This document shows, in pieces, positions 37,388 through 48,160 of a stretch of DNA of 64,000 nt (positions are counted from its first letter, which is position 1; the number at the start of each line of letters is the position of its first letter). Origin of the DNA: Aquidulcibacter paucihalophilus (GTDB taxonomy: Bacteria; Pseudomonadota; Alphaproteobacteria; Caulobacterales; Caulobacteraceae); contig CP127384.1 of assembly GCA_030285985.1 (NCBI GenBank), positions 1,352,501-1,416,500 of the forward strand, in the 5' to 3' direction. Under the pieces are notes generated by a model. It worked only from the letters and a program-made list of their open reading frames with translations. It searched no databases and was not told the DNA's origin. The position numbers and the translations under genes are program-made.

Positions 37388-38128
37388 ATGCCCGACGCCC
37401 CGCCCGAGTTCCTGTACAAACGCGTCCTGCTGAAGGTGTCGGGCGAGGTGCTGATGGGCGACCAGTCCTATGGCATCGACATGAAGACCGTCGCGGGCGT
37501 CGCCCAGGCGGTGGCCGACGTTGCGCGCGAGGGCGTCGAGATCTGCCTGGTTATCGGCGGCGGCAATATCTTCCGCGGGCTGAGCAAGGCCGCGGGCGAC
37601 ATGGAGCGGGCCACGGCCGACTATATGGGCATGCTCGCCACGGTGATGAACGCCCTGGCCATGCAGGCGGCGCTGGAGAAGATCGGCGTCCAGACCCGGG
37701 TGCAGAGCGCCCTGACCATGAATGCGGTGGCCGAGCCCTATGTGCGCCGTCGCGCCCTGCGTCATCTCGAAAAGGGTCGGGTGGTGATCTTCGCCGCCGG
37801 CGTGGGCGCGCCCTTCTTCACGACCGACTCGGGCGCGGCTCTGCGGGCCGCGGAAATGGGCTGCGACGCGCTGCTGAAGGGCACCAGTGTGGACGGCGTC
37901 TATACGGCCGATCCCAAGAAGGATGCGACCGCCACCCGCTACGAGACCCTGACCTATCACGATGTGCTGGCCAAGGACCTGAAGGTCATGGACGCCTCGG
38001 CCATCGCCCTGATGCGTGACTCGGGCATTCCGATCGTGGTGTTCTCGATCCGCGAGAACAATTCGCTGCGCCGGACGCTGACGGGGGAGGGGACCTTTAC
38101 GGTCATCTCTTCCAAGCCAGCCGCCTGA
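37388..38128 (+). CDS. pyrH: uridylate kinase
   Basis: A 246-residue UMP kinase making UDP for nucleotide and cell-wall sugar synthesis. The N-terminal [31 protein letters not shown] and [18 protein letters not shown] are diagnostic of the bacterial amino-acid-kinase-fold enzyme. It is the first gene of a cluster in the classic alphaproteobacterial order pyrH-frr-uppS-cdsA-dxr-rseP-bamA. Confidence 0.97.
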   Translation: MPDAPPEFLYKRVLLKVSGEVLMGDQSYGIDMKTVAGVAQAVADVAREGVEICLVIGGGNIFRGLSKAAGDMERATADYMGMLATVMNALAMQAALEKIGVQTRVQSALTMNAVAEPYVRRRALRHLEKGRVVIFAAGVGAPFFTTDSGAALRAAEMGCDALLKGTSVDGVYTADPKKDATATRYETLTYHDVLAKDLKVMDASAIALMRDSGIPIVVFSIRENNSLRRTLTGEGTFTVISSKPAA

Positions 38129-38163
38129 GCCGCCAAAGACAAGAAAACGCGAGAGAAACGACC

Positions 38164-38721
38164 ATGGCCAAGCCCGATCTCAAGACCTACCGCGACCGCA
38201 TGGACAAGTCCGTGTCCGCCCTGAAAGAAGAGTTCAACGGCCTGCGCACCGGCCGCGCCAACGTCGGCCTGCTGGATCCCGTGCAGGTGCAGGCCTATGG
38301 CTCGAACGCGCCCCTGAACTCGGTCGCCGCCATCAGCGTGCCCGAGCCGCGGATGATCTCGGTCAACGTCTGGGACAAGTCGATGGTCGGCCCGGTCGAG
38401 AAGGCCATCCGCGCCGCTGGCCTGGGTCTGAACCCGATCGTCGATGGCCAGACCCTGCGCATCCCCGTGCCGCCGCTGACCGAGGAGCGCCGCAAGGACC
38501 TCGCCAAGCTGGCCGGCAAATACACCGAGCAGCAGAAGATCGCCGTCCGCAACGTCCGCCGCGACGCCAATGAGGATCTCAAGAAGGCCGAGAAGGCCGG
38601 CGAGATCAGCCAGGACGAACAGAAGAAGATGGAGACCGAGGTCCAGAAGGACACGGACGCGGCCATCAAGCGCATCGACGAGGCCTTGAGGGCCAAGGAA
38701 GTTGAGATCATGCAGGTTTGA
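38164..38721 (+). CDS. frr: ribosome recycling factor
   Basis: A 185-residue factor that, with EF-G, splits post-termination ribosomes. [47 protein letters not shown] and the long helices rich in Lys/Glu ([18 protein letters not shown]) match the family. Preceded by GAGAGAAACGACC. Confidence 0.97.
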   Translation: MAKPDLKTYRDRMDKSVSALKEEFNGLRTGRANVGLLDPVQVQAYGSNAPLNSVAAISVPEPRMISVNVWDKSMVGPVEKAIRAAGLGLNPIVDGQTLRIPVPPLTEERRKDLAKLAGKYTEQQKIAVRNVRRDANEDLKKAEKAGEISQDEQKKMETEVQKDTDAAIKRIDEALRAKEVEIMQV

Positions 38722-38751
38722 CGGCGCGAATTGCCGTAGGATACGCCCCGC

Positions 38752-39519
38752 ATGCTCGCCGAGCCCTTTCATTCCGCGCCGACTGACGGCCCGCGACACG
38801 TCGCCCTGATCATGGACGGCAATGGACGCTGGGCCGAGGCGCGTGGACTGCCGCGCGCCATGGGCCACCGCGAGGGCGTGCAGGCGCTGAAGCGCACGGT
38901 CGAGGCCGCACCCCGGTTCGGCATCCGCTGCCTGACCGTGTTCGGCTTTTCGACCGAGAACTGGAGCCGGCCGGCGGATGAGGTGTCCGACCTGATGGGC
39001 CTTGTCCGATCCTATGTCTCCAGCGACCTGAAACGGCTGGAGCGGGCGGGCGTTCGGGTCCGGGTGCTGGGGCGTCGCGCGGGCCTGCCCGCCGACATCG
39101 TCGCCATCATCGAGCGGGCCGAGGCGAGCACGGCGCACAATGAGAAATTCCTGCTCCAGGTCGCCTTCAACTATGGCGGCCGGGCCGACATCGTCGATGC
39201 AGCGCGGCGGCATGTCGAGGCCGTGCTGGCCGGACAGGCGACGGGGCCGCTGGACGAGGAGACCCTGGGCCAGGGCCTGTCGACCGCGGGCGCCCCGCCG
39301 GTCGATGTCATCGTCCGCACCTCCGGCGAGCAGCGGCTGTCGAACTTCCTCCTGTGGGAGGCCGCCTATGCCGAGCTGGTCTATCAGGACATCCTCTGGC
39401 CCGACTACGGAGCCGAGGGTCTGGCGGACGTAACCGAACAATACCGCAATCGGGATCGCCGCTTCGGCGGCCGGACGGCGCCCTCCGAAGCGGCCACGCC
39501 CGCCCTCGCGGCCGGCTGA
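38752..39519 (+). CDS. uppS: undecaprenyl diphosphate synthase
   Basis: A 255-residue cis-prenyltransferase that makes the C55 lipid carrier precursor for peptidoglycan and polysaccharides. [22 protein letters not shown] (catalytic Asp and FPP site), [17 protein letters not shown] and [21 protein letters not shown] are diagnostic. It overlaps cdsA by one base. Confidence 0.97.
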   Translation: MLAEPFHSAPTDGPRHVALIMDGNGRWAEARGLPRAMGHREGVQALKRTVEAAPRFGIRCLTVFGFSTENWSRPADEVSDLMGLVRSYVSSDLKRLERAGVRVRVLGRRAGLPADIVAIIERAEASTAHNEKFLLQVAFNYGGRADIVDAARRHVEAVLAGQATGPLDEETLGQGLSTAGAPPVDVIVRTSGEQRLSNFLLWEAAYAELVYQDILWPDYGAEGLADVTEQYRNRDRRFGGRTAPSEAATPALAAG

Positions 39520-40334
39520 TGGCGGTCAGGGTCCGCGACATCGTTCTCAGGGCGGCATCCGCGATCGTGCTGGCACCCGCCGCGGTGCTGGCCATCTGGG
39601 CCGGCGGTCTGTGGTTCCTCGCCCTCATGCTGCTGGCCTGCGCCCTGCTGGCCGTCGAATGGGCGATGATGAGCGCGGCCAGGGCCTGGCGGGTGATGGC
39701 GGGGGCTGTGGCCTTCGGCCTCGTCGCCGGCGTCGTGGCGGCGCACGCCGGGCAGTTGTCCCTCGCCCTCGTGATGCTGGTCTTCGGTGCTGTGTCGGCG
39801 GGCCTGTTCGCGCGCAACCGCGGGCAGGAGGCGCTGGATGCCGCCTACGGGGTTCTGTACCTCGGCTGGCCGGCGGTGCTCCTGATCTGGCTGCGCGACG
39901 TCGACACGGCCAGCGGACTGGCCTGGACGGTCTCGGCCTTCCTCATCGCCTGGGCGTCCGACATCATGGCCTATCTGGTCGGCAGCCTGGTCGGCGGGCC
40001 CAAGCTGTGGCCGCGCTTTTCGCCCAACAAGACCTGGTCCGGCTTCATCGGGGGCCTTGCCGCAGGAACCGCCGCGGGCGCGGCGCTAGGCGCCTTCCTC
40101 GACATGGGCCTCGGCCCGTACTGGGGCGCGGCCCTGGGGCTGGCGGCGGCGCTGGCGACCATGGCCGGCGACCTCTGGGAGTCGGCCTTGAAGCGGCGTT
40201 ATGGCGTCAAGGACGCCGGCAAGCTGATCCCGGGCCACGGCGGCCTGCTCGACCGGGTGGACGGGCTGATGTTCGCGGTCGTGGTGGTGGCCTGCGGGCG
40301 GCTCATCGTCGGCCTGACGGGCGGCACCGCATGA
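39519..40334 (+). CDS. cdsA: phosphatidate cytidylyltransferase
   Basis: A 271-residue membrane enzyme making CDP-diacylglycerol for all phospholipids. About six to eight hydrophobic segments are seen. [33 protein letters not shown] and the C-terminal [18 protein letters not shown] (metal-binding Asp) are conserved. ATG 39519 overlaps the uppS stop. Overlaps dxr (ATGA). Confidence 0.95.
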   Translation: MAVRVRDIVLRAASAIVLAPAAVLAIWAGGLWFLALMLLACALLAVEWAMMSAARAWRVMAGAVAFGLVAGVVAAHAGQLSLALVMLVFGAVSAGLFARNRGQEALDAAYGVLYLGWPAVLLIWLRDVDTASGLAWTVSAFLIAWASDIMAYLVGSLVGGPKLWPRFSPNKTWSGFIGGLAAGTAAGAALGAFLDMGLGPYWGAALGLAAALATMAGDLWESALKRRYGVKDAGKLIPGHGGLLDRVDGLMFAVVVVACGRLIVGLTGGTA

Positions 40335-41527
40335 TCCGGCGGCGGGTGACGGTGCTGGGCGCGACCGGCTCGGTCGGCTGTTCGACACTGGATCTGATGG
40401 ATCAGGCCGAGACGGCCGGCACCGGTGCTTTCGAGGTCGAGGCCCTGACCGGCGGTGCCAATATCGCGCGGCTGGCCGAGCAGGCCCGGCGCTGGAAGCC
40501 AAAACTGGCGGTCACCGCCGATCCGGCCCGACTGGACGAACTGCGGGCGGCGCTGGCCGGAACGGGCGTGGAGGCCGCCGCCGGTGATCAGGCGGTCATC
40601 GACGCCGCGGCCCGGCCCGTCGACTGGATCATGGCCGCCATTGTCGGGGCGGCGGGCCTGCGCTCGGCCTGGGCGGCCGCGGCGACCGGCGCGACCCTGG
40701 CCCTGGCCAACAAGGAAAGTCTGGTCTGCTGCGGCCCTGCGCTGATCGAGCGGGTCAAGCGGTCGGGCGGCCGGCTGTTGCCGGTGGATTCCGAACACTC
40801 CGCCATTCACCAGGTCTTTCCCCATGAAGCGCCGGACCGTGTCGCGAGGCTGGTCCTGACAGCGTCGGGCGGCCCGTTCCGCAAGACGCCGCTCGAGGCG
40901 CTGAAGTCGATCACACCGGAACAGGCCGTCGCCCATCCGAACTGGAGCATGGGGGCCAAGATCTCGGTCGACAGCGCGACCATGGCCAACAAGGGGCTGG
41001 AGGCGATCGAGGCGGCCTATCTGTTCGACATGCCGGCCGAGCGTATCGGCGTGGTGGTGCACCCCGAATCCATCATCCACAGCATGGTGGAGTATGTCGA
41101 CGGCTCGACCCTGGCCCAGATGGGGCCGCCGGATATGAAGACTCCGATCGCCTATGCGCTGGCCTGGCCGGACCGGATCGCCTGGAACGCCCCGCGTCTG
41201 GACCTCGCCGCCCTGGGCCAACTGACATTCGAGGCCCCGGACGACGAGCGGTTCCCGGCCCTGAAACTCGCGCGACAGGCGTTACAGGCGGGCGGCGCCG
41301 CGCCCATCGTGTTCAATGCGGCGAACGAGGTTGCGGCCCTGGCCTTCCTTGACCGTCGACTGGGCTTTCTCAATATTGCCGCAGTCGTCGCCGACACCTT
41401 GTCGCGCGTGACGGCCAAGGGGGTAGATTCCGGTTCCGAAAGCGCCTGCGACGCGGCCCTGGCCGTGGATGCGCAGGCTCGACGGGTGGCGGAATCGATC
41501 ATCCACGGCATCGCGGCAGCGGCCTGA
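40331..41527 (+). CDS. dxr: 1-deoxy-D-xylulose-5-phosphate reductoisomerase
   Basis: A 398-residue NADPH-dependent enzyme of the MEP pathway that makes 2-C-methyl-D-erythritol 4-phosphate, the precursor of isoprenoids used by Upp[19 protein letters not shown] (nucleotide), [24 protein letters not shown] and [21 protein letters not shown] (metal and substrate) are present. ATG 40331 overlaps the cdsA stop. Confidence 0.97.
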   Translation: MIRRRVTVLGATGSVGCSTLDLMDQAETAGTGAFEVEALTGGANIARLAEQARRWKPKLAVTADPARLDELRAALAGTGVEAAAGDQAVIDAAARPVDWIMAAIVGAAGLRSAWAAAATGATLALANKESLVCCGPALIERVKRSGGRLLPVDSEHSAIHQVFPHEAPDRVARLVLTASGGPFRKTPLEALKSITPEQAVAHPNWSMGAKISVDSATMANKGLEAIEAAYLFDMPAERIGVVVHPESIIHSMVEYVDGSTLAQMGPPDMKTPIAYALAWPDRIAWNAPRLDLAALGQLTFEAPDDERFPALKLARQALQAGGAAPIVFNAANEVAALAFLDRRLGFLNIAAVVADTLSRVTAKGVDSGSESACDAALAVDAQARRVAESIIHGIAAAA

Positions 41528-41550
41528 ATGGCGAAGGGACCGATTACGGT

Positions 41551-42765
41551 ATGACGGGCTTCCTCGGTCAGGTGCTGCTCTACAGCGTACCCTTCCTGCT
41601 GGTACTGACCTTTATCGTCACCATCCACGAGCTCGGCCATTTTCTGGTGGCCCGCGGCTTCGGCGTGAAGATTGACCGGTTCTCCATCGGCTTCGGCAAG
41701 ACCATCGTCGCCCGCACCGACATACACGGCACGGAGTGGCGGCTCGCCTGGCTGCCGCTGGGCGGCTACGTCAAATTCTCGGGCGATCTGGACGCCTCCA
41801 GCGTGCCGGACCAGGCGGGGCTGGCGGAACTGAAGCAGCGGGTCATCGCCGAGAACGGTCCGGGCGCTGAGCGGGACTATTTCCATTTCAAGCCGATCTG
41901 GCAGCGCGCCCTGATCGTTGCGGCGGGGCCGGCGGCCAATTTCATGCTGGCGCTGGTGCTTTTCACCATCCTGTTCAGCGTGATCGGCGAGCGGATCGCG
42001 GCGCCGCGGGTGGCGGCCGTCGCGCCCGGCAGCCCGGCTGCCGAGGCGGGCTTCCTGCCCCGTGACAAGATCCTGGCGATCAACGACCGGGCGATCCAGG
42101 ACCAGTCCGAGGTCACCCAGACGGTGATGATGAGCGCGGGCGATCCCCTGCGCTTCACGATCGATCGCGCCGGCCAGCGGGTCGAACTCGTGGCGACGCC
42201 GCGGCGGGTGATCCAGGAAGACGAGCTGTCCGGTCGGGTGCGCGTCGCCCAGGTCGGCCTCGCGCTTCTGCCCTTGCAGGAGGACTACCGGTTCCGCCGT
42301 CTGAACCCGTTCGAGGCGACCGGGAAGGGCGCGGAGATGATCGGGACGACGGTCGCGACGACCGGGACCTACATCGGCCGCATCTTCACGGGCAAGGAAT
42401 CAGGCGATCTGCTGAGCGGACCGATCGGAATCGCGCGGGCCGCCGGCGGGGCCACCCGTCAGGCTGTGACTGCCGATCCGGACCCCGGTTATATCGCCGC
42501 GAACCTCGCCCTGATGTTTCTTCAGTTCGCCGCCATAGTTTCGATCGGAATTGGCATTGTAAATCTGTTGCCGATTCCGGTTCTGGATGGGGGACATCTG
42601 CTGTTCTACGCTTATGAAGCTGTGGCCCGCAGGCCAGTCCCCGCTCGCGTTCAGGAGGTCGGTTATCGTGTCGGTCTTGCTTTGCTGGTTGGATTGATGT
42701 TGTTCGCGACTTGGAACGACCTGCAGAAGCTGAGCCTGTTCAAATTCCTCGGCGGGTTCGCATGA
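41551..42765 (+). CDS. rseP: RIP metalloprotease RseP
   Basis: A 404-residue inner-membrane site-2 protease that cuts transmembrane substrates, in Caulobacter (MmpA) PodJ and in enterics RseA. Zinc motif IHELGHFLVAR in the first membrane segment, a PDZ domain (about residues 145-220, VAPGSPAAEAGFLPRDKIL) and the second metal motif LLPIPVLDGGHLLFY are intact. Overlaps bamA by four bases (ATGA). Confidence 0.95.
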   Translation: MTGFLGQVLLYSVPFLLVLTFIVTIHELGHFLVARGFGVKIDRFSIGFGKTIVARTDIHGTEWRLAWLPLGGYVKFSGDLDASSVPDQAGLAELKQRVIAENGPGAERDYFHFKPIWQRALIVAAGPAANFMLALVLFTILFSVIGERIAAPRVAAVAPGSPAAEAGFLPRDKILAINDRAIQDQSEVTQTVMMSAGDPLRFTIDRAGQRVELVATPRRVIQEDELSGRVRVAQVGLALLPLQEDYRFRRLNPFEATGKGAEMIGTTVATTGTYIGRIFTGKESGDLLSGPIGIARAAGGATRQAVTADPDPGYIAANLALMFLQFAAIVSIGIGIVNLLPIPVLDGGHLLFYAYEAVARRPVPARVQEVGYRVGLALLVGLMLFATWNDLQKLSLFKFLGGFA

Positions 42766-45248
42766 CGAGCCGACGCCAGCCCCCGATGGTTTCCCGTATG
42801 ATCCGACAAGATGCGTCCGCCCTTCGTTTTGCCAGGGCCCTGAGCCCCAGCCTGCTGACCCTTGCGGTCGCTGCGGGGCTGGCCGGTCCCGCCATGGCTC
42901 AAAGCCAGGCTCCGGTGGCCCCCGTGGTCCAGCCGGTCCCGGTAGAGGTCGGCCCTCCGGCCCCCGCGCAGGCCGCGCCGGCGCAGGACCAACGGCTCAC
43001 GATCAACCGCATCCTCGTGCGCGGCAACCAGCGCATCGACCAGACGACGGTCCTGTCCTATCTGCCGATCCAGCCCGGCGATGTGGTCGATCCGGCGGTT
43101 CTGGACGTCGCCGTCCGCACCCTGACCCGGACCCAGCTGTTCGCGGACGTTCAACTGGGCGTCCAGCCGAACGGCGACCTCGTGGTCGAGATCGTCGAGA
43201 ACCCGATCATCAACCAGGTCGTGTTCGAGGGGAATGGCGCGGTCAGCGAGGACAAGCTGCGCGAGGAAGTCACCCTGAAGCCGCGCGGCATCTACACGCG
43301 CGCGCGCATCCAGGAAGACGTCGGCAAGATCGTCGAGCTTTACCGTCTGTCGGGCCGTATCTCCGCCACTGTGACGCCGAAGATCGTTCAGCTGGACCAG
43401 AACCGCGTCGACGTGGTGTTCGAGATCAACGAAGGTCCTGAGACCGGCGTGCGCGCCATCACCTTCCTCGGCAACAGCGCCTATTCCGACAGCGATCTGC
43501 GCGAGGTCATGGTGACGGAACAGTCGGCCTGGTACCGGCTGTTCACGACCAACGACAACTACGACCCGAACCGTCTGGATTACGACCGGGAGCAGCTGCG
43601 GAAATTCTACACCAACCGCGGCTATTACGATTTCCGGGTCCTGTCGGCGATTTCGGAGCTGGCACCGGACGACAGCTCGTTCGGCATCACCCTGACGGTG
43701 GACGAGGGCGACCGCTATAATTTCGGCACCGTCGACGTGGTCACCGAGAATGACCGGTTGAACCCCGACTTCCTCAAGCTGCTGCTGCCGATCCGCACCG
43801 GCGATCTGTACGAGAGCGACAAGATCGAGTCGGCGGTGGACGCCCTGACGTTCGCGGCGGGTTCGGCCGGCTATGCCTTCGTCGAGATCGAGCCGACCTA
43901 TCGTGCCAATCCCGAGACCGACACCGTCGACGTCACCTTCAACGTCAAGGAAGGCCAGCGGGTTTACGTCGACCGGATCAACGTCATCGGCAACACCCGC
44001 ACGCTGGACAACGTCATCCGCCGCGAGATGATGCTGACCGAAGGCGACGCCTTCAACCGCACCCTGCTGGAGCGGTCGCGCAACAATCTGCGGGCCCTGG
44101 GCTTCTTCAAGGATGTCACCGTCGAGGAGGCCCGCGGCACCGCGGCGGACCGTTCGGTGGTCAATGTCACCGTCACGGAACAACCGACCGGTGAGCTTTC
44201 CGTCGGTGCCGGCTTCAGCTCCGTCGACTCCTTCGTCGTCAACCTGGGCATCACCGAGCGCAACTTCCGCGGCCGGGGCCAGAACGTCGTCGCCCGCGTG
44301 GAATGGGGCTCGCTGCGTCAGCAGATCGACTTCCGCTTCACCGAGCCCAAATTCCTCGGTCGTGACCTGCGCGCCGGCTTCGACGCCTTCCACTCGCGCT
44401 ACGACCTCAGCGAATATTCCTCGTACGACTACCGCTCGACCGGTGCCGGTCTGCGCCTGTCGTATCCGCTGAACGGCTACACCCTGCTGAGCACCCGCTA
44501 CTTCCTGAAGAGCGACGAGATCATCGTTCCGGACGGCTATTGCAGCGGCAGCGGCCGTCAGGGCGCCAGCGCGCTTTGCGACCAGGTCGGTTCGTTCCTG
44601 AACTCTTCGGCCGGCTACACCCTGCTGGTCGACCGCCGGAACGATCCGGTCCGCCCGACCCGCGGCTGGACCGGCACCCTGCGCCAGGACTTCGCCGGTG
44701 TCGGCGGCGATGTGAACTACATCAAGACCGAGGCGGACGTGTCGGCCTATTGGGGCCTCACCCCGTCGTGGATCGTCACCGCCACGGCGTCGGTCGGCTA
44801 TATCGCCGGCTGGGGCGGCGATCCGATCCGGATCAACGACCGCTTCTTCAAGGGCGGTAACAGCTTCCGCGGCTTCGAGACCGCCGGCATCGGTCCGCGC
44901 GACCTGACCCCCGGCACCAACAACGATGCCCTCGGCGGCAATTTCTACGCCATCGGTACGCTCGAGATGACCGTCCCGAACGGCCTGCCGGAGGAGTACG
45001 GCATCCGCACCTCGGTGTTCGCCGACGTTGGCACCCTGGGCGTCCTTGATGACCGCTACACGACCAACAGCAGCGGTCTGCCCAATGCCAATATCGTAGA
45101 CGAACTGGCCCTCAGGGCCTCCGCCGGCGTCAGCATCCACTGGCGTTCGCCGATGGGCCCGATCCGCTTCGACCTGAGCCAGATCATCGGCCAGGAAGAC
45201 TACGACAAAACAGAAACGTTCCGCTTCTCGACCTCCACACAGTTCTAG
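42762..45248 (+). CDS. bamA: outer membrane protein assembly factor BamA
   Basis: An 828-residue core of the BAM complex that inserts beta-barrel proteins in the outer membrane. The ATG 42762 overlaps the rseP stop. A long signal peptide ends AMA at residue 46. Five POTRA repeats follow, including ILVRGNQRIDQTTVLSYL, VVFEGNGAVSEDKLREEV and INVIGNTRTLDNVIRREM. The 16-strand barrel has the insertion motif VxGRGF-like FKGGNSFRGF and ends with a terminal Phe (TSTQF), the usual outer membrane signal. A 1094-residue antisense ORF across it is not a gene. Confidence 0.97.
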   Translation: MTSRRQPPMVSRMIRQDASALRFARALSPSLLTLAVAAGLAGPAMAQSQAPVAPVVQPVPVEVGPPAPAQAAPAQDQRLTINRILVRGNQRIDQTTVLSYLPIQPGDVVDPAVLDVAVRTLTRTQLFADVQLGVQPNGDLVVEIVENPIINQVVFEGNGAVSEDKLREEVTLKPRGIYTRARIQEDVGKIVELYRLSGRISATVTPKIVQLDQNRVDVVFEINEGPETGVRAITFLGNSAYSDSDLREVMVTEQSAWYRLFTTNDNYDPNRLDYDREQLRKFYTNRGYYDFRVLSAISELAPDDSSFGITLTVDEGDRYNFGTVDVVTENDRLNPDFLKLLLPIRTGDLYESDKIESAVDALTFAAGSAGYAFVEIEPTYRANPETDTVDVTFNVKEGQRVYVDRINVIGNTRTLDNVIRREMMLTEGDAFNRTLLERSRNNLRALGFFKDVTVEEARGTAADRSVVNVTVTEQPTGELSVGAGFSSVDSFVVNLGITERNFRGRGQNVVARVEWGSLRQQIDFRFTEPKFLGRDLRAGFDAFHSRYDLSEYSSYDYRSTGAGLRLSYPLNGYTLLSTRYFLKSDEIIVPDGYCSGSGRQGASALCDQVGSFLNSSAGYTLLVDRRNDPVRPTRGWTGTLRQDFAGVGGDVNYIKTEADVSAYWGLTPSWIVTATASVGYIAGWGGDPIRINDRFFKGGNSFRGFETAGIGPRDLTPGTNNDALGGNFYAIGTLEMTVPNGLPEEYGIRTSVFADVGTLGVLDDRYTTNSSGLPNANIVDELALRASAGVSIHWRSPMGPIRFDLSQIIGQEDYDKTETFRFSTSTQF

Positions 45249-45281
45249 CGCGGGCGATTTTTTCCGCATCAAAGGTTCAAG

Positions 45282-45860
45282 ATGAAACTGTTCGCAATCG
45301 GCGCATTCGCTCTCGCGTCCCTGGCTGCCGGCTCCGCCGCCGCCCAGGCCCAGTCTCCGACCAACCCCGGCCCGGTCCTGCCCGGCGTGTGTGTCTTCCA
45401 CAACGATCGTCTGCTGGCGCAGTCGACGGCTGGTCAGTCCATCCAGACCGGCATGCAGCGTCTGGTGACTGAAGTTCAGGGCGAACTCGCCCCCTACGGT
45501 GCCAGCCTGCAGTCCGAGGCCCAGGCCCTGCAGCAGGGCGGCCAGGCGGCCGACCCGGACGGCTCGCGCATGCGCGCCTGGCAGGCCCGCGCCCAGGAGG
45601 CCCAGCAGCTGGAGCAGCGCCGTCAGGCGGAGCTGCAGTACACCCAGCAGATGCAGATCCGGGCGATCGCCCAGTCCGCCGACCCGATCCTGGTCGCCGT
45701 CTATCAGGAGCGTGGCTGCGGTCTGCTGCTGGACCGTTCGGCGGTCTACATTTTCAACCCGGCGATGGACGTGACCGACGTCGTCATCCAGCGCCTGAAC
45801 ACGGCCCTGCCGTCGGTTTCCTTCAACCGTCTCGAAGTGCCGGCCCAACTGCAGCAGTAG
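45282..45860 (+). CDS. OmpH/Skp family periplasmic chaperone
   Basis: A 192-residue protein with a signal peptide (about 1-22, ending AAAQA). The mature part begins PGVCVFHNDRLLAQSTAGQS, matching OmpH, and has a Gln-rich helical hairpin (QARAQEAQQLEQRRQAELQ). Skp-type chaperones guide outer membrane proteins from Sec to BamA, encoded just upstream. Two cysteines (GVCVFHN, RGCGLLL) are unusual for Skp and could form a disulfide. Length is slightly above the family norm. Confidence 0.88.
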   Translation: MKLFAIGAFALASLAAGSAAAQAQSPTNPGPVLPGVCVFHNDRLLAQSTAGQSIQTGMQRLVTEVQGELAPYGASLQSEAQALQQGGQAADPDGSRMRAWQARAQEAQQLEQRRQAELQYTQQMQIRAIAQSADPILVAVYQERGCGLLLDRSAVYIFNPAMDVTDVVIQRLNTALPSVSFNRLEVPAQLQQ

Positions 45861-45867
45861 GCCGGCC

Positions 45868-46869
45868 ATGCCTGATCCGCGTTTCTTCGACAGCCTGCCG
45901 GCGCTGACCGTCGCAGAGCTGGCCGGGCGGATCGGTGGCGAAGTCATGCGGGGCGGAGACCAGCAGGTCTCCGCCGTCGCGCCCCTCGGGTCTGCCGGGC
46001 CCGGCGATGTTGCTTTTATGGCAAGTCGAAAATTCGTCGCCGCGCTCGGCCAGACCGCGGCCGGCTGCGTGATCCTGCCTGCCGCCGCGGTTGAGGTGGC
46101 CCCTCCTGGCGCGGCTCTGATCGTCTCTGATGAGCCTCAGGCGGCCTGGGCGCGGGCTTCGATGTCCTTGCACCGTCCCGTCTCCATGTCTGAGGCCGAC
46201 CGCACCGAGGCGGCCGAGGACGCTACGGTCGTCTTTGGGCCGGGCGTCGTCATCGGCACCGGGGCGCGCATCGGCCGGGGCACGCGCATTGGTGCCAACA
46301 GCGTCATAGGGCCCGGCGTCCAGATCGGTCGCGACTGCGTCATCGGCTACAATGTCAGCGTCGGGTTCGCCCTGATCGGCGACTGCGTGAGCCTGATGTC
46401 CGGCGTCCGGATCGGCGAGGCGGGGTTCGGCGCGGCGCAGTCAAAGGCCGGGCCGGTCGACGTGCCGCAACTGGGTCGCGTGATCCTGCAGGACGGTGTC
46501 ACGGTCGGTGCCAATTCCTGCATCGACCGGGGGGCCTATGAGGACACGGTCGTCGGCGAGAACACCAAGATCGATAATCTGGTGATGATCGCCCACAACT
46601 GCGTCATCGGCCGCAACTGCCTGCTGGCCGCCCATACGGGGATCTCGGGATCCTGTATCGTGGGCGACAATGTCATCTTCGGCGGCAAGGCCGGCATCGG
46701 CGACCACCTGAAGATCGGCGAAGGGGCCCGGGTGGCGGGCGGAGCCGGGGTTCTGGCTGATATACCGCCGGGGGAGACCTGGTCGGGCTATCCCGCCAAA
46801 CCGATCCGACAGTCCTTGCGCGAAGCGGTCTGGCTCGCCAAACAGGCGTCAGGAAAGGCGCGTTCCTAG
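45868..46869 (+). CDS. lpxD: UDP-3-O-(3-hydroxyacyl)glucosamine N-acyltransferase
   Basis: A 333-residue trimeric left-handed beta-helix enzyme that adds the N-linked hydroxyacyl chain in lipid A synthesis. The N-terminal uridine-binding domain (about 1-100) precedes hexapeptide repeats (VIGTGARIGRGTRIGANSVI). The catalytic His is in VMIAHNCVIGRNC, and HTGISGSCIVGDNV follows. Seven bases separate it from the ompH-like gene. Confidence 0.96.
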   Translation: MPDPRFFDSLPALTVAELAGRIGGEVMRGGDQQVSAVAPLGSAGPGDVAFMASRKFVAALGQTAAGCVILPAAAVEVAPPGAALIVSDEPQAAWARASMSLHRPVSMSEADRTEAAEDATVVFGPGVVIGTGARIGRGTRIGANSVIGPGVQIGRDCVIGYNVSVGFALIGDCVSLMSGVRIGEAGFGAAQSKAGPVDVPQLGRVILQDGVTVGANSCIDRGAYEDTVVGENTKIDNLVMIAHNCVIGRNCLLAAHTGISGSCIVGDNVIFGGKAGIGDHLKIGEGARVAGGAGVLADIPPGETWSGYPAKPIRQSLREAVWLAKQASGKARS

Positions 46870-46894
46870 CGCCGACGGCGAGGAAGGCCGCAGG

Positions 46895-47362
46895 ATGAGT
46901 GACGACGGCAAGATCGACTACGCCGAGGTGATGCGCAGGCTGCCGCACCGCTACCCCTTCCTGCTGGTCGACAAGGCTGAGGACTTCGTCCCCAACACCT
47001 CGATCACCGGCATCAAGAACGTCACCCACAACGAGCCCTATTTTCCGGGGCATTTCCCGATTGATCCGGTCATGCCCGGCGTGATGATCATCGAGGCCAT
47101 GGCCCAGACCGGGGCCCTGCTGATGTCCAAGTCGATGGATGTCCAGGTCGAGGGCAAGGTGATCATGTTCATGTCCATCGACGGCGTCCGCTTCCGCAAG
47201 CCGGCCCGGCCGGGTGATCAGCTGCACATGAAGGTCATCGTGACCAAGATCCGCGGCGACATCTTCAAATTCCGCGGCGAGACCTTCATCGACGGCAAGC
47301 TGGCGTCCGAGGCGGAGTTCGCGGCGATGATGGTCACCGTCGACAAGGCGGCCGTATCGTGA
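46895..47362 (+). CDS. fabZ: 3-hydroxyacyl-ACP dehydratase FabZ
   Basis: A 155-residue hot-dog-fold dehydratase of fatty acid elongation, competing with LpxA for 3-hydroxyacyl-ACP. The catalytic His is in YFPGHFPIDPVMPGVMIIEA with Glu in IIEAMAQTGA. The gene lies between lpxD and lpxA as in most Gram-negatives. It overlaps lpxA (GTGA). Confidence 0.97.
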   Translation: MSDDGKIDYAEVMRRLPHRYPFLLVDKAEDFVPNTSITGIKNVTHNEPYFPGHFPIDPVMPGVMIIEAMAQTGALLMSKSMDVQVEGKVIMFMSIDGVRFRKPARPGDQLHMKVIVTKIRGDIFKFRGETFIDGKLASEAEFAAMMVTVDKAAVS

Positions 47363-48147
47363 ACCGCATCCATCCGACAGCCCTCGTCGACGCGGGTGCC
47401 GTTCTGGCGGACGGGGTCGAGATCGGGCCGTGGTGCGTGGTCGGGCCGGGCGTATCCCTGGCCGAGGACGTGCGCCTGGTCAGCCACGTGGTGGTGCAGC
47501 AGGACACGTCCATCGAGGCGCGCACGATCGTCCACCCCTTCTGCGTGATCGGCGGTGACCCGCAACACGGCGGGTACAAGGGCGAGCCGGTGCGCCTCGA
47601 GATCGGCAGCGACAACGTGATTCGCGAGCACTGCACCTTCAACCGCGGCACGCCGGGCGACCGCAAGCTGACGACGGTGGGCTCGAACGGTCTGTTCATG
47701 ACGGGTGCCCATGTCGGCCATGACGTGATCGTGGGAGACCGGGTGACGATGGCCAACCACGCCACCCTCGGGGGCCATTCCCGCGTGGGCGACCGGGTCT
47801 TCCTGGGCGGGCTCTGCGCCGTGCACCAGTTTGGTCGCGTGGGGCAGGGCGCGATCGTCGGCGGGTTGGCGGCGGTGACGCGCGACGTCATTCCCTATGG
47901 TTCGGCCTGGGGCAATCACGCGCAGCTTCACGGGCTCAATCTGATCGGACTGAAGCGCAAGGGCTACGACAAGACGGCGATCCGTCGCCTGCTGGCGGCC
48001 TATCGTGAGCTCTTCGAGGGTGTCGGCACCTTCGCCGACCGGCTCGATGCGGTTGAAACGGCCTATGCCGACCTGCCCGAGATCATGGAGATCACGGCCT
48101 TCATCCGCGAAGACGGCAAGCGGCCTCTCTGTCTGCCGGGCGCGTGA
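47359..48147 (+). CDS. lpxA: UDP-N-acetylglucosamine acyltransferase LpxA
   Basis: A 262-residue left-handed beta-helix enzyme for the first step of lipid A synthesis. IHPTALVDAGAVLADGVEIG starts the hexapeptide coil, the catalytic His lies in TGAHVGHDVIVGD, and GGDPQHGGYKGEP is the loop typical of LpxA. The C-terminal helices (TAIRRLLAAYRELFEG) complete it. The GTG start overlaps the fabZ stop. Confidence 0.97.
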   Translation: MNRIHPTALVDAGAVLADGVEIGPWCVVGPGVSLAEDVRLVSHVVVQQDTSIEARTIVHPFCVIGGDPQHGGYKGEPVRLEIGSDNVIREHCTFNRGTPGDRKLTTVGSNGLFMTGAHVGHDVIVGDRVTMANHATLGGHSRVGDRVFLGGLCAVHQFGRVGQGAIVGGLAAVTRDVIPYGSAWGNHAQLHGLNLIGLKRKGYDKTAIRRLLAAYRELFEGVGTFADRLDAVETAYADLPEIMEITAFIREDGKRPLCLPGA

Positions 48148-48160
48148 GAAGGTTGGCGGA

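Noticed and set aside
42663..45947. A 1094-codon minus-strand ORF across bamA and ompH
   Set aside because: It is a mirror of GC-rich coding sequence; protein is His/Gly/Arg/Val repetitive, has no family motif, and bamA on the plus strand is fully supported.
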